Positions 54,033-64,000 of a stretch of DNA of 64,000 nt are shown here, piece after piece. Below the pieces are notes generated by a model that saw only the letters and a program-made list of their open reading frames with translations, searched no databases and had not been told where the DNA came from. A program made the position numbers and the translations under genes. The stretch covers positions 145,217 to 209,216 of the forward strand of contig JALIZF010001265.1 in NCBI GenBank assembly GCA_029948255.1, written 5' to 3'. Position 1 is the stretch's first letter. Every line of letters starts with the position of its first letter. The stretch is from Telmatactis stephensoni (Eukaryota; Cnidaria; Anthozoa; Actiniaria; Isophelliidae).

Positions 54033-55218
54033 TTGCGCTGGCGCGAAATGTGGACGCTAGCAAAAGTCCATAGTTTGAGCTGAACGCAATCTGTGGACTC
54101 GCGAATCAATCCACAGTTTGCGTCGACGCAAATTATGGACTTCAAAGTATATAGTATAGTCCATGGTATAGTGGTCCATATCTTGCGCCTGCGCGAAATG
54201 TGGACGCTAGCAAAAGTCCATAATTGGAGTTGAACGCAATCGGTGGACTCGCGAAACAACCATGCACACTTTGCGTCGACGCGAATTATTGACTTCAAAG
54301 TATATAGTATAGTCCATGGTATAGTGGTCCATATCTTGCGCCTGCGCGAAATGTGGACGGTAGCAAAAGTCCATAATTGGAGTTGAACGCAATCGGTGGA
54401 CTCGCGAAACAACCATGCACACTTTGCGTCGACGCGAATTATTGACTTCAAAGTATATAGTATAGTCCATGGTATAGTGGTCCATATCTTGCACTGGCGC
54501 GAAATGTGGACACTAGCAAAAGTCCTTAGTTTGAGTCGCAAATCAATCCACAGTTTGCGTCGATGCGAATTATTGACTTCAAAGTATATGGTCCATATCT
54601 TGCGCGGGCGCGAAATGTGGACGTTAGCAAAAGCCATAGTTTGAGTTCAACGCAATCTGAGGACTCGTAAATCAATCCACAGTTTGCGTCACCGCGAATT
54701 ATGGTTTTCAAAGTCTATAGTATAGTCCATGGTATAGTGGTCCAAATCTTGCGCTGGCGCGAAATGTGGACGCTAGCAAAAGTCCATAGTTTGAGTTGAA
54801 CGCAATCTGTGGACTCGCGAATTAATCCACACTTTGCGTCGACGCGAATTATGGACTTCTAAGTCTATAGTATAATCCATGGTATAGTGGTCCATATCTT
54901 GAGTTTGCGCGAAATGTGGACGCTAGCGAAAGTCCTTAGTTCGATTTGAACGCAATCTGTGGACTCGCGAATTAATCCTAAGTGTGCGTCGACGCGAATT
55001 ATGGACCTCAAAGTATATGGTCCATACCTTGCGCTGGCGCGAAATGTGGACGCTAGCAAAAGTCCATAGTGTGAGTTCAACGCAATCTGTGGACTCGCGA
55101 GTCAATCCACACTTTGCGTCGACGCGAATTATTGACTTTAAAGTATATAGTATAATCCATTGTATAGTTGTCCATATCTTACGCTGACGCGAAATGTGGA
55201 CGCTAGCAAAAGTCCATC
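54033..55218. repeat. Satellite array, about 150-bp period, nine units
   Basis: The phrase GCGCGAAATGTGGACGCTAG recurs near 54041, 54191, 54344, 54497, 54608, 54757, 54907, 55037 and 55187. Spacing is mostly 149-153 bp with two shorter units (111 and 130 bp). Each unit also contains short dyads (TGTGGACTCGCG...ATCCACA; GTCCATGGTATAGTGGTCC) and a GCGTCGACGCGAATTATGGA segment. A 225-codon minus-strand frame across the array is repeat read-through and not a gene. Confidence 0.95.
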
Positions 55219-55336
55219 TGAAGTATTTTAAGGCAAAGTCTTTTGATACAAACGATAAAAAGTTATTTTTTTGCCTTAACTAACTTTATTGATGAACAAG
55301 CATTACATATTTTGCATTATCATTATTTATTTAAAT

Positions 55337-55376
55337 GGGAGCTCCGCTATTAGGTAGTACCTAATTTTTATATTAA
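55337..55376. repeat. Solo end of the AGCGGAGCTCCC element
   Basis: GGGAGCTCCGCTATTAGGTA followed by GTACCTAATTTTTATATTA matches the right end of the element at 38785-40396. Confidence 0.8.
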
Positions 55377-55421
55377 AAATAACCGCCGTACAATGTCAAC
55401 TGTTTCGCTCTTTTAGTATTA

Positions 55422-55816
55422 AGGCGCTGTTACACTGTGCAATTTTTCCAGCAACTTGTCTCGCAACGGCATTTCAAAACAAGTTGCAGAGAAAATTATG
55501 GCGCTGTTACACTGTGTAATTTTCACCAGCAACTGGCCAAAAATATCGCAAGTTGCTAGGGAAAATTGCACAGTGTAACAGCGCCATAATTTTCTCTGCA
55601 ACTTGTTTTGAAATGCCGTTGCGAGACAAGTTGCTGGAAAATTGCACAGTGTAACAGCGCCATAATTTTCTCTGCAACTTGTTTTGAAATGCCGTTGCGA
55701 GACAAGTTGCTGGAAAAATTGCACAGTGTAACAGCGCCATAATTTTCTCTGCAACTTGTTTTGAAATGCCGTTGCGAGACAAGTTGCTGGAAAAATTGCA
55801 CAGTGTAACAGCGCCT
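55422..55816. mobile_element. 395-bp element with internal 77-bp tandem repeats, TTA target site
   Basis: Inverted ends AGGCGCTGTTACACTGTGCAA-like and complement, flanked by TTA (55419-55421, 55817-55819). The right side holds three tandem copies of a 77-bp unit (CAGCGCC at 55579, 55655, 55732 and 55809). The left side has one copy in reverse. A TTA duplication fits PIF/Harbinger (inference). Minus-strand frames here are repeat read-through. Confidence 0.9.
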
Positions 55817-56172
55817 TTATGGTCTCTTGTTTTAGATAAAAAGTCGTGGTATATTTCCATTTTTCCTAGAATTGGTAAAATGATCTGCCTAAAGACCTGA
55901 ACTACTATTGCTCATTTACAAAAATATTTGAACAAGTAGGCCACGTGACCTATTTTTGTATAATATCCCCTAAATGAATGGTAGTTAAGGTGTTAAGGCA
56001 GATTCACATACGTCTTAAATAGAGAAGTGAGAGTATACCACAATGTTTCAAGCACAGATGATAACCCATCTCCCCATTTTAATTCAAATTTTTGGGGTGC
56101 ATGGAGGTGAGGCCCTCCTAAAATGTTTTAGGGGTGGAGGAGGGGCCGGTATTATTGCAACAACAAGTGATA

Positions 56173-56738
56173 GAGCGGTTTTCGTATGAGTGGGAAACTG
56201 ACCATACCAGTTACGGTCACTGTACGGTACGGTTACGGCAGGAATTTGGAATGTTTTTATAGACATTACGGCACTGGCACGATCACGGTAAAGGTACGGT
56301 AATACGAGCAACAAAATCACTCAACTTGTCTCGCAACATTGCTGCGAAGCGAGTCGAAGAGCGATGCTGCCCGTTTTACCACCCGAAAACAAACTTGTCT
56401 CGCAACAAAATAGTTTGTTGCAGGTTGAGAAATTTTGTTGCAGAAAGTAGAAGGTCGCTCCACTTCTTGCAACAAAATTTTAAAATGTTGCTCGTATTAC
56501 CACCTCGGCTCAACTTGTGTTGCAACAAATGATTTTAGGGGCCAATGAGAATACAGGATTCTCTCAACCTGCAACAATAATTTTGTTGCGAGACAAGTTT
56601 GTCCTCGGGTGGTAAAACGGGCAGCATCGCTCTTCAACTCGCTTCGCAGCAATGTTGCGAGACAAGTTGAGTGATTTTGTTGCTCGTATTACCGTACCTT
56701 AAGGTACGGTAAGTTTCCCACTCATACAAAAAGCGCTC
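56173..56738. mobile_element. Nested fold-back element, TA target site
   Basis: Outer ends GAGCGGTTTTCGTATGAGTG and its near complement, flanked by TA, are the same family as 31088-31237. Inside, at about 56300-56692, is a second fold-back unit with ends AATACGAGCAACAAAATCAC and complement and about 110-bp arms rich in TTGTCTCGCAACA. Confidence 0.85.
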
Positions 56739-56739
56739 T

Positions 56740-58116
56740 ATATGACGTAATTAAGGCATCTGATGAAACATAGTGTATATTGTGTATCGAGGTTCGACCA
56801 TGTGCTAGTAAAGAGTTTAGTTTACATCGCTATTCCTTTACTCACCTGAGTTATCCCTGGGTTAATGGCATTTGCAGTCTTGCCATTATTCGTCGATTTG
56901 TCTTTCACCATGTAAGTCTTCATATCAAGACACTTAAGGGCTCACTTAATTATTCCTGCTACGTATTCCTACATTCAGAATGAGTTGATAAATATAAACA
57001 ATGGCTTAATTACATGGCTTTAGTGTTTTTATGCCCCTATGGTTACGCTATTGGTTCTTTGATATAGTTTAAACACATTTCTTGCTGTTATATATCGTAT
57101 AAATACCGGCAACTATACTGTTGCCGTAAAATTGAATATTGGTTCGCTTGATAAACTGTTATCAGTAGTTTCTAATATCAAAATCGGTTCTAGTATCAGA
57201 AATACAAGTTTGTAACTCATGAGACTGATTTACCGATCAGGTCTAGCTAGTCTGAATATCGTTCATCCCTTATGAATCTATAGTATTTCTAAAGGTACTT
57301 ACTTTAAACCACAAAATAGCCGAATCTTTTCTCTATTTTAGTAGCTCCATGTTCAAACATGACCGCCATATTTCTTAGACTCATGACCAGTGTTCTGCCG
57401 AGGCAGTCCACAGGAAGCCCACTGTGAACGTAAATCATGCACGAAACACCACTCCAATTTCTAGGACCCAGTGAGCGAAAAAAAAATTCGTCAGAGAGCG
57501 AACTGGGACCGAACTGGAATCAGTCTATCCAATTTCATTTATATTTTATATGTTTATATTTATATTTCATTTTATATTACAATTTCATTTTATAAAAGGC
57601 AATGTGCCTATTGATGTTTTATTATTGTTTTAACAGCTAATACCAAAGAAAAGTTACAGCTTTTTTAATAAATATAAGATGAAGTGGACAGAGAAGAGGC
57701 GCGAACACACGGTGCAACATCTTCACATTTTTCCGACATTTTCTGCAGCATTTTCATGCAATGTTGTGCGCAATGTTACATAAAAAGTTACAAAGGTAAA
57801 ATTCGTTCCTAAATCTGAACTGTAGTGCGAAACATCGCGTTGACACACGGTGCAACACTGTGTTACGTTTCGCGTAGTGTTGTAGAAAATGTTACATCGT
57901 ATGTCCGAGCCTAAAATAATTCGTAAAAGAACTGTCAAAGGAAAAATCCCTATGAAATGAGCGCGCGCACTGTTACGTGCTGCTTTACTTATTTTCGACC
58001 TGACAAATATGAGGTAATGGGCCTAATGACTAACACACTTCTTTTTTTCAAATTCCTTTTTACTCGGGCTTCCGTAGGAATGCTCGAGTTATAAATTGGG
58101 CTTCGTTATTTTCCTC
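56740..58116. other. Gene-free AT-rich stretch
   Basis: No supported exon. Two loose copies of ACACACGGTGCAACA near 57708 and 57843 suggest a decayed repeat. Confidence 0.5.
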
Positions 58117-58125
58117 GTTCCGACG

Positions 58126-58759
58126 CAATCTCGTACCCAGAGCCTGCGTTCCTCTTGGTCAGCGACCGAGAAACGAGAGGCTCTGGCCAATACAGTTATT
58201 TGGAGCACTCTGATTGGTTGACAGAACAATAGAAGGAGCGTTTGAATTTACATTCTTCGCATATTTTGAGAATCGAGATTTCCCGGAATTATCCTAAATT
58301 GTTACTTCCAGATCGATTTTGGATAAGTAAAATTGTTCAGGGTAGCCTGAACCATTGTCAGAATATAAAAAGATTGTCAGACTACTTCATGTCGAGAGGA
58401 TGTGAGCAAGCGATAAGATTTAGTGCAGTTTTAATAGGAGATTTGTGGCCCGTTGGTCGTTGAAGGTCGTGCTTCGAAGAGGGCCGTTGGACTATCGATT
58501 CAAATCCACTTGACAGGCTTCAAAACATGAAAAAAATCACACAAATGACTCAGATAAATATCATTCTTTACCTCTGAGTATATTTCTAAATACGGTGCAT
58601 AAAAATAAGCTCTCGATCAGCAATTTTCTGTCACAGATTGAGCTTGACATGCGCAGTTAAGCCAAGTCCGCAAATAGCGGACTAAAAAGTTGTGTTGGCC
58701 AGAGCCTCTCGTTTCTCGGTCGCTGACCAAGAGGAACGCAGGCTCTGGGTACGAGATTG
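58126..58759. mobile_element. 634-bp fold-back element with 9-bp target duplication
   Basis: Inverted ends CAATCTCGTACCCAGAGCCT and complement, with arms of about 67 bp that include GTTCCTCTTGGTCAGCGACC. The exact direct repeat GTTCCGACG flanks it (58117-58125, 58760-58768). The arms contain AGCCTGCG, the core of the hairpin MITE ends at 40436 and 41289. No transposase. Confidence 0.92.
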
Positions 58760-58866
58760 GTTCCGACGCAAAACGCAGTCTAGTAGGTAAAGCGCATGCG
58801 TGTAGATAGTAGAGCGCATGCGTGGAATTAATTACTCGGCTTAAGAAGAGCACATGGTTGGACATC

Positions 58867-58908
58867 ATGGCGGCTGGATTATCGAAGATGTCGCTGTCAA
58901 ATTTAAGG
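58867..58908 (+). other. Possible first exon of an unidentified gene
   Basis: CATCATGGCGGCTGG combines a good start context with an ATGGCGGC motif of the kind bound by YY1 at animal start sites. It is followed by 14 codons and a donor-like GGTAAAT at 58908. I could not find a matching second exon in the rest of the window. ATGGCGGC-like words also occur in repeats here, so this may be chance. Confidence 0.2.
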
Positions 58909-58910
58909 GT

Positions 58911-60231
58911 AAATATGTTGTCTAATACCCTCAAACTACATACAAATGCACACCTTGTTCACACTAAAAGATGTCGAGCGTTTTCGAAACGAGTCGGTCC
59001 GCGAACTTTACGAGAGATCAATTTACGAGCCGGAACATTTTTGAGTTTGTTTAATATACCGAACGTATTCGTTGAACTATACCCAAGTCATCTAAATTGT
59101 ATTGCTATTTGAAAGCTTAAAACCAAGAAAATAAAGGAAAGTAAGTTTGTGCTTAAATTCAGTAGCAGAATTCAACGTAGTCTAATAAAGTTAAAACATA
59201 GAGCAGTAGTCAATGTTTGACACTGTTTTCATCTGTAATGATCACCAACTGGGAATCAATTCTGCTAATAATGTGTTGAAGTAAGTATTGCAAATCAGTT
59301 ATATTAAAGTTAGTTTGTTTGAAGGCAGGCAGAATTACCAACAATTCTGATATGTAAGTAAATGATTGGATTGTCACTCGGAAATGTGTTAGTTGGATGT
59401 GAACGCTTCTACGAGTGTAAAAATTTCAGCTCTTAATTCCGTGCCCTCAGCGTGATTTGAGCCTACGACATTCGGATTTCCGGTCCGAACTTCAAATACA
59501 TTTATTTGTCTTTTCAAATAATTGTAAAAGCGGTTGTTATTAATAAAGCAAATGAATCAAAATATCATGATTAAAATTGATAGTACACTGCACAGACTGC
59601 AGAAGTCAAATAAGTTAGTTTGAAAAAACTACTTCAAAGGTAAACAAAAATCAATATTTAATCCTATGGGTCTTTCTAGAAAAGAAGGCTAAGCCTGTAT
59701 AAATGCGTTTTTAGGTCAAAGAGCACAGCAGAATAAACGAATGGAGAATTTAAAGGGACAATGTTACAAAGAGAACTCATGAATGATTTACTACATAGAA
59801 AGCCCGAGTTTACGCAGCTATGCGTCTTGTTACTTTAAAAGTTGATACTACTTTGAGCTGAGAGCACTGGGATAACAGTATTAAAAAATAGATGCTACCA
59901 AAAGGGATTCTGAAATTATAGATATGAATCTTTATAAAGTAGATAGCTGATATTTACATATTGTAAAAAGTCATTGCTCGCTGGAGTTACAGGAAGTCAC
60001 AAGAACAACTCGCTTTTCAGGACATATCTCCCCTTTACTAGCAAAAATATATACACCAGATCTTAATTCAAAACTATTCAAATATACACATATTTTATAT
60101 AAGGTTGTTCATTTTAAGCGAGGATGCGGCAAGTGGTAAACGACAAATGGCATTCGCAAGATCGAAAGGAACTGTGGGTGAATAAAATTCCTTGTTTAAT
60201 TCTCTTAGTTCTAGTTCATATTTAACAATTT
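58911..60231. other. AT-rich stretch, no gene recognised
   Basis: No supported exon and no repeat family shared with the rest of the window. Confidence 0.5.
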
Positions 60232-60235
60232 TTAA

Positions 60236-60720
60236 AGTGCCCCTAACCCCTAAATTAAAATTTTGATAATCGTTTCTTCATGAATGGAAATGTTTAATGG
60301 TCAAATATCTCTGGATAAAATCATCTCCTTTCGGAGTATTAAGCATTTGAAGTCGGAAAATGCAAATGAGATGACGTAAAAAAGGAATTTGCATGACTTT
60401 ATTTCCAATATTTTTTAAGCAAGTGTGTTTGAGTTAGGTAGCAAAACCATTCACCATACCAGGAGCCCATAACTAGCTGACCATACTTTGTATTTTAGCA
60501 ATAAAAATGTTTTGCAAATGAAAAAATAGTATAAAATTCCTCTCAAGTGTTTTTGTATATTTCAGAAGTCCTTTTTCTACGACATCTCATTTGCATTTTC
60601 AGATTTCAAATGCTTAATCCTCAGAAAGGAGATGATTTTATCCAGAAATATTTAACCATAAGGCTTTTCCATTCATGACGTAACGATTATCAAAATTTCA
60701 ATTTAGGAGTTAGGGGCACT
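60236..60720. mobile_element. 485-bp fold-back element, TTAA target site
   Basis: Ends AGTGCCCCTAAC and complement (one base variable) flanked by TTAA (60232-60235, 60721-60724), with arms of about 150 bp that include GATAAAATCATCTCCTTTC and its complement. No frame of interest. Confidence 0.85.
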
Positions 60721-60859
60721 TTAAGCATTTGTTCTTGCAAACGTCTATCGTCATTTACCCCAATAACAAGGAGACTGACACTGCGAGTGCAAGTCTTTAT
60801 AAAGATGACGTGAGTACGTCGAAACAAATCTACAAATTAGAGAATGCGGTAAGTACTTA

Positions 60860-61138
60860 GTGTATGCAACGTCAAGTGTGTCAATAGATGATACATTTGT
60901 TTATATACAATTTGATACACTTGGTGCTGTATACACGAAGTACTTAACGAGAATGTCATCACATATATATCGCTCAAGATGGTCTGCTTCAGTGATTTCG
61001 GAAGCAAGTAGCAAGTGTATGATCGAGAAGTGTATGGTAAACATTCTAAACTCTGATGCGCGTAAAGGTAGAAAAGCAGTTCTAAAAATAGACCCAAAGC
61101 GGGGCAGCATGGGCGTCTCAAGCCAAAGTTTCCCCTAA
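60860..61138 (+). other. Unidentified open frame
   Basis: 92 codons with a mixed, protein-like composition (SSVSIDDTFVYIQFDTLG, then NSDARKGRKAVLKIDPKRG). A second protein-like frame lies just upstream (to 60857, KQIYKLENA) in a different phase and runs into GCG|GTAAGT, a good donor. No family recognised. It could be exons of an unknown gene or a decayed one. On the other strand the same stretch also has an open frame, which weakens the case. Confidence 0.2.
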
Positions 61139-61714
61139 ATCTGTTTTGGGCACAACTCCCGTACTTATCATCATCATATACTTTAGAAAATCAGTTGTTT
61201 TGTACTATGCTTAGTATACCATAGTGTTATATGTCGTGCCATAAAGAGGTTGTCGTGTCCATTGAAATTTCAATCTCCTTAGTTATTCAACTGATTTGTG
61301 CATATTATATTTCTTTCTCGACCAATTAGTTTTAATTTCCTTTCTATATTTTTGCTTTCGAGTCTTTACAATAAAATTTATATCTGACTTTAAAACAGCA
61401 TCGTCATCTATATAAATAATTTTGGTATTAAAGACTTTGTGTCGACCGGAATGCAGATCGCCGCCTTTAAAAACAATGCAATTCAAACTCCTGTCTGTTT
61501 TGAAATACGATACTTACATCCCCCCCCCCCCCGATTGCTAACTATAGGAGTCTGATTTAAAAATTAGCAAGCTAAGAATCGATAATATGGTTAGTCGAGA
61601 CTTGAAAGATTAACAGCTCTTTACTTCGCCAGTGCGTTTATAAGGAGGTCTGCGCGCGCTTTGCATGTCGGCCGAAACAGAGTATTGAAGCTAATTACGT
61701 CATGATCACGTGGT

Positions 61715-62585
61715 TCAGCTGACCAATCGTATTACTTGACGTTGTAGTAGGCATAGCAATACTGCAGTTATCAACACCGCGGGCGTGTGTTTACACAGGG
61801 TGTCCAACAGAGCTACGGTCAAACCGACGCCAGAACTTGTGGGTGTCGCTGTGTTGATTATAGTTTTAGTTTTTGTTGTTGTTCTTGCTGTCTTAACTAT
61901 TGTAGAAGCTGTACTACTAGTTGTTACATTCGTTACTATTGTAAAAGGTGTACTAGTAGTTGAGGTATGATTTGAGGTGTTAGAACTTCCTGAGGGTGTT
62001 GGGCCTGATGAATAAAAAGGCGAATTAGTTAGAATTAGAATTAGAATTAGAATGCTGGATGTTATATTTCTGGGTTGCATTTGACGTCACGGCAGCCATC
62101 TTGGATGAACTTCAACAAAAGATTTCTCATTAGTGTCTGTTATTTGTTAATCCAACATGGCTACCGCTTCGTTGTCTTTTGATTCCCGGCCCCAAGGAAT
62201 GAATGAAACCCAGCAATTAGGTCTGGTTACTTAGTTACTTAATTACAATGTGTAATGTTCGACTTCGTCTCGTGGCGTACTTTTTTGTTCTCACCACATT
62301 TTGACGTCATCTGTGCATCGATTGGAGCACAGACGCACGGAAAAATGGAATCTATTTGTTAAATATTCTATTGAAAACTGGTCATTTAGCAGATGAAAAT
62401 TTCAACCAGATTTATATATGACGGAGAATGACGTCAAATAAAACCCAGGAAATTGCCATCTATCCATTTCTAGTCAAGATACTTACAGAGATTGCAAGTC
62501 TTCTTACATTTTTCAGCAACGGCGGGATAATATGTACAATGACGTTGGCTCATACTCGCACACTTATTGTGAGTGTCTTTACAAA
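61715..62585 (-). CDS. ShKT-domain protein with Thr-rich tail, gene 2 (5' part not found)
   Basis: Two exons in coding order: 62585-62487 and 62004-61715, GT-AG, phase 1. The first is one ShKT domain with six Cys spaced C-x6-C-x7-C-x9-C-x3-C-x2-C; as in gene 1, the last Cys codon is split by the intron and restored by the next exon. The second is a Thr/Ser-rich stretch with several N-glycosylation sites, then a TLCK phrase (TLCR in gene 1) and a hydrophobic C-terminus that could be a membrane or GPI-anchor signal (inference). The signal-peptide exon should lie upstream, above 62585, but I could not find it before the window ends. The domain lacks an obvious Lys-Tyr pair, so channel blocking is not implied. 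Confidence 0.72.
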
Positions 62586-64000
62586 CTACAAAACACATTT
62601 ATTACAAATTAGTAATGATGTTATACCAAATAATCATGATAACATAAATAATAATAATAATAATAAGTTAAGATTGTAATTAGCTCTTGTTCAAAGTCTA
62701 ATAAACGAGTTGGCAGAGCTGAGCAGGCGATTCCCGACTAGTCTCTCGTAACACATGGTCTCACAAACTGAACTAAAGGGAATGGAAGGAGGGGGACGTA
62801 TTTGGACAGGGAGCTATCTCTGTTTTAGTATTTTTAAACACAAATTTATTTTGTTTTATAGTTTTATTCAATTTTCATACAGATATAGTAATTTTGGGTT
62901 TTTTTCTACGTATACATAGAGTAAAAATATTACATCTATTTTAAAACAATTTTGCTCTCAGTTCATGGCTCCACAATTTATTTATCTCTACGAAATTTGT
63001 AATAAAAACAAAATGGAACATAACGATATCTATTTAACAGCAGTGTCATTAATTTGCTAACGTAGCGGGAGAGGGGAGCAGGGGATTTTTTGTCTATACA
63101 GTAGTTCAGATATATTTCTAATTTTAGAAATTTGCTACTAGAAATTTTTAAAAAATGTAAGAAATTTTCCTAACATCGAAATCTGTACTATCTAATTTTT
63201 CATACACAGTGGACCATGTCGAGAAGCCAGACTAATGTTTTTGAAGATTTTCAAGCATCTGCAATTCTTTTAAAACAGTGATCACGTCCGTCCCACCACT
63301 AATCTTGATCATTTGCGATATATTCATTGGTGTAAAAAGTATAATGAGATTGCATGCCAAGGCAAAGATTGCTCACAAAGCGCGCCCTTAATTTATGTCC
63401 GGCCATCTTTTCGAGTCCCATGCAAGATGTACATGCCTTACAGACCAAAAGAGGAATAGTTCATCGTTACTTTAGATAACAATACAGAGTGTCCTTCAAA
63501 AGTCGAGAGGGATTAAAGTCATTAAAACATCAAACGTCCGCCGAATTACGTTACCAACTGCACTGTACTGCATCAACTGGGCATAGTCGTATGAAAATCA
63601 AGGATTTTGCTATTAATAATTGAAATGTTGTGAAACATTTTTGTGAAGGATGTAATTTTAAAAGTTGGATGCACTCAGATTCAAGAAAAACGTTTAAGGA
63701 CTGCGATTTGTACATCTTCACTGATAATATATATAAGTGATACTTTTGTTTTATAATGGAAGATAAGTTTCGTTTCCAAAGTTTGCTAAATAAAAACACC
63801 GCATTGAAATCATTGATGCCAAAAAAGGATTTTAATTCTGTTTGACATTGTAAAATTTGAAATATTACCAACTAGCCAGTATTTAAACCTTAAGAGACAG
63901 AAAACAAAATTAAATGTGCAAAAAATACGCAACATAAAATATAGTTACATGTAACAACTGGACAACGACATAGTTAACAACTGGACTTTGATTCAATCAA
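62586..64000. other. Right edge, no gene recognised
   Basis: AT-rich with an (AAT)n run at 62646-62666 and a short C or G run here and there. The expected first exon of ShKT gene 2 was searched for by eye (signal peptide ending in a phase 1 donor on the minus strand) and not found. Confidence 0.5.

Noticed and set aside
53682..54083. Leu/Pro/Cys-rich and Thr-rich frames
   Set aside because: Translation of the 9-bp minisatellite.
53960..54637. 225-codon minus-strand frame with internal repeats, at first a candidate repeat protein
   Set aside because: It spans the satellite array; the repeat unit length near a multiple of three keeps the frame open. The unit is not conserved at the protein level and indels shift the frame in later units.
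54033..55218. CRISPR-like array
   Set aside because: Whole units repeat without unique spacers, and the setting is an animal genome.
61715..62080. Thr-rich 121-codon frame as a stand-alone gene starting at its first Met
   Set aside because: The Met lies in the intron before a good CAG acceptor at 62005-62006. The phase and the restored Cys show that it is the last exon of ShKT gene 2.

Overview
The window is nuclear DNA of an animal, most probably an anthozoan cnidarian such as a stony coral. Reasons: multi-exon genes with GT-AG introns, single-exon rhodopsin-type receptors in clusters, small secreted ShKT-domain proteins with Thr-rich tails, tRNA-derived SINEs, and a very high load of short fold-back DNA transposons. 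I cannot name the species. Nothing bacterial or viral is evident.

Layout. 0-4.2 kb: repeats. 4.2-9.4 kb (minus): a complete 9-exon SLC22-type organic ion transporter (gene A). 10.6-13 kb: fold-back repeats. 13.4-14.4 kb (minus): a single-exon class A GPCR (GPCR1). 15-20 kb: repeats, a dead LINE and an orphan, broken copy of SLC22 exon 7. 21.4-28.7 kb (minus): a second complete SLC22 gene (gene B) with exactly the same internal exon lengths as gene A. 29-34 kb: a roughly 1 kb segmental duplication, one copy of which is split by a 1,980-bp fold-back transposon. 36.8-37.9 kb (plus): GPCR2. 38.8-42.9 kb: transposons. 43.0-50.6 kb (minus): a secreted ShKT-plus-Thr-rich protein whose 6.8-kb intron holds GPCR3 (plus, 47.2-48.2 kb) and a truncated GPCR pseudogene (44.3-44.6 kb). 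53.7-55.2 kb: a minisatellite followed by a satellite of about 150 bp period. 55.4-60.7 kb: more fold-back elements. 61.7-62.6 kb (minus): part of a second ShKT/Thr-rich gene.

The genes form three small local families made by duplication: SLC22 transporters (two intact, one relic exon), related GPCRs (GPCR2, GPCR3 and a fragment; GPCR1 is more distant), and ShKT secreted proteins (two). I see no evidence that the families work in one pathway.

The most unusual material is in the non-coding part. There is a set of 61-76 bp near-perfect hairpins that share a TAGCCTGCG-like end, carry different stems and are flanked by 9-bp target duplications. Two larger fold-back elements also have 9-bp duplications. 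Two insertions can be compared with an unoccupied paralogous site inside this same window. A 58-bp identical tract between GPCR2 and GPCR3 looks like gene conversion. All calls come from reading the sequence; no database search was run.
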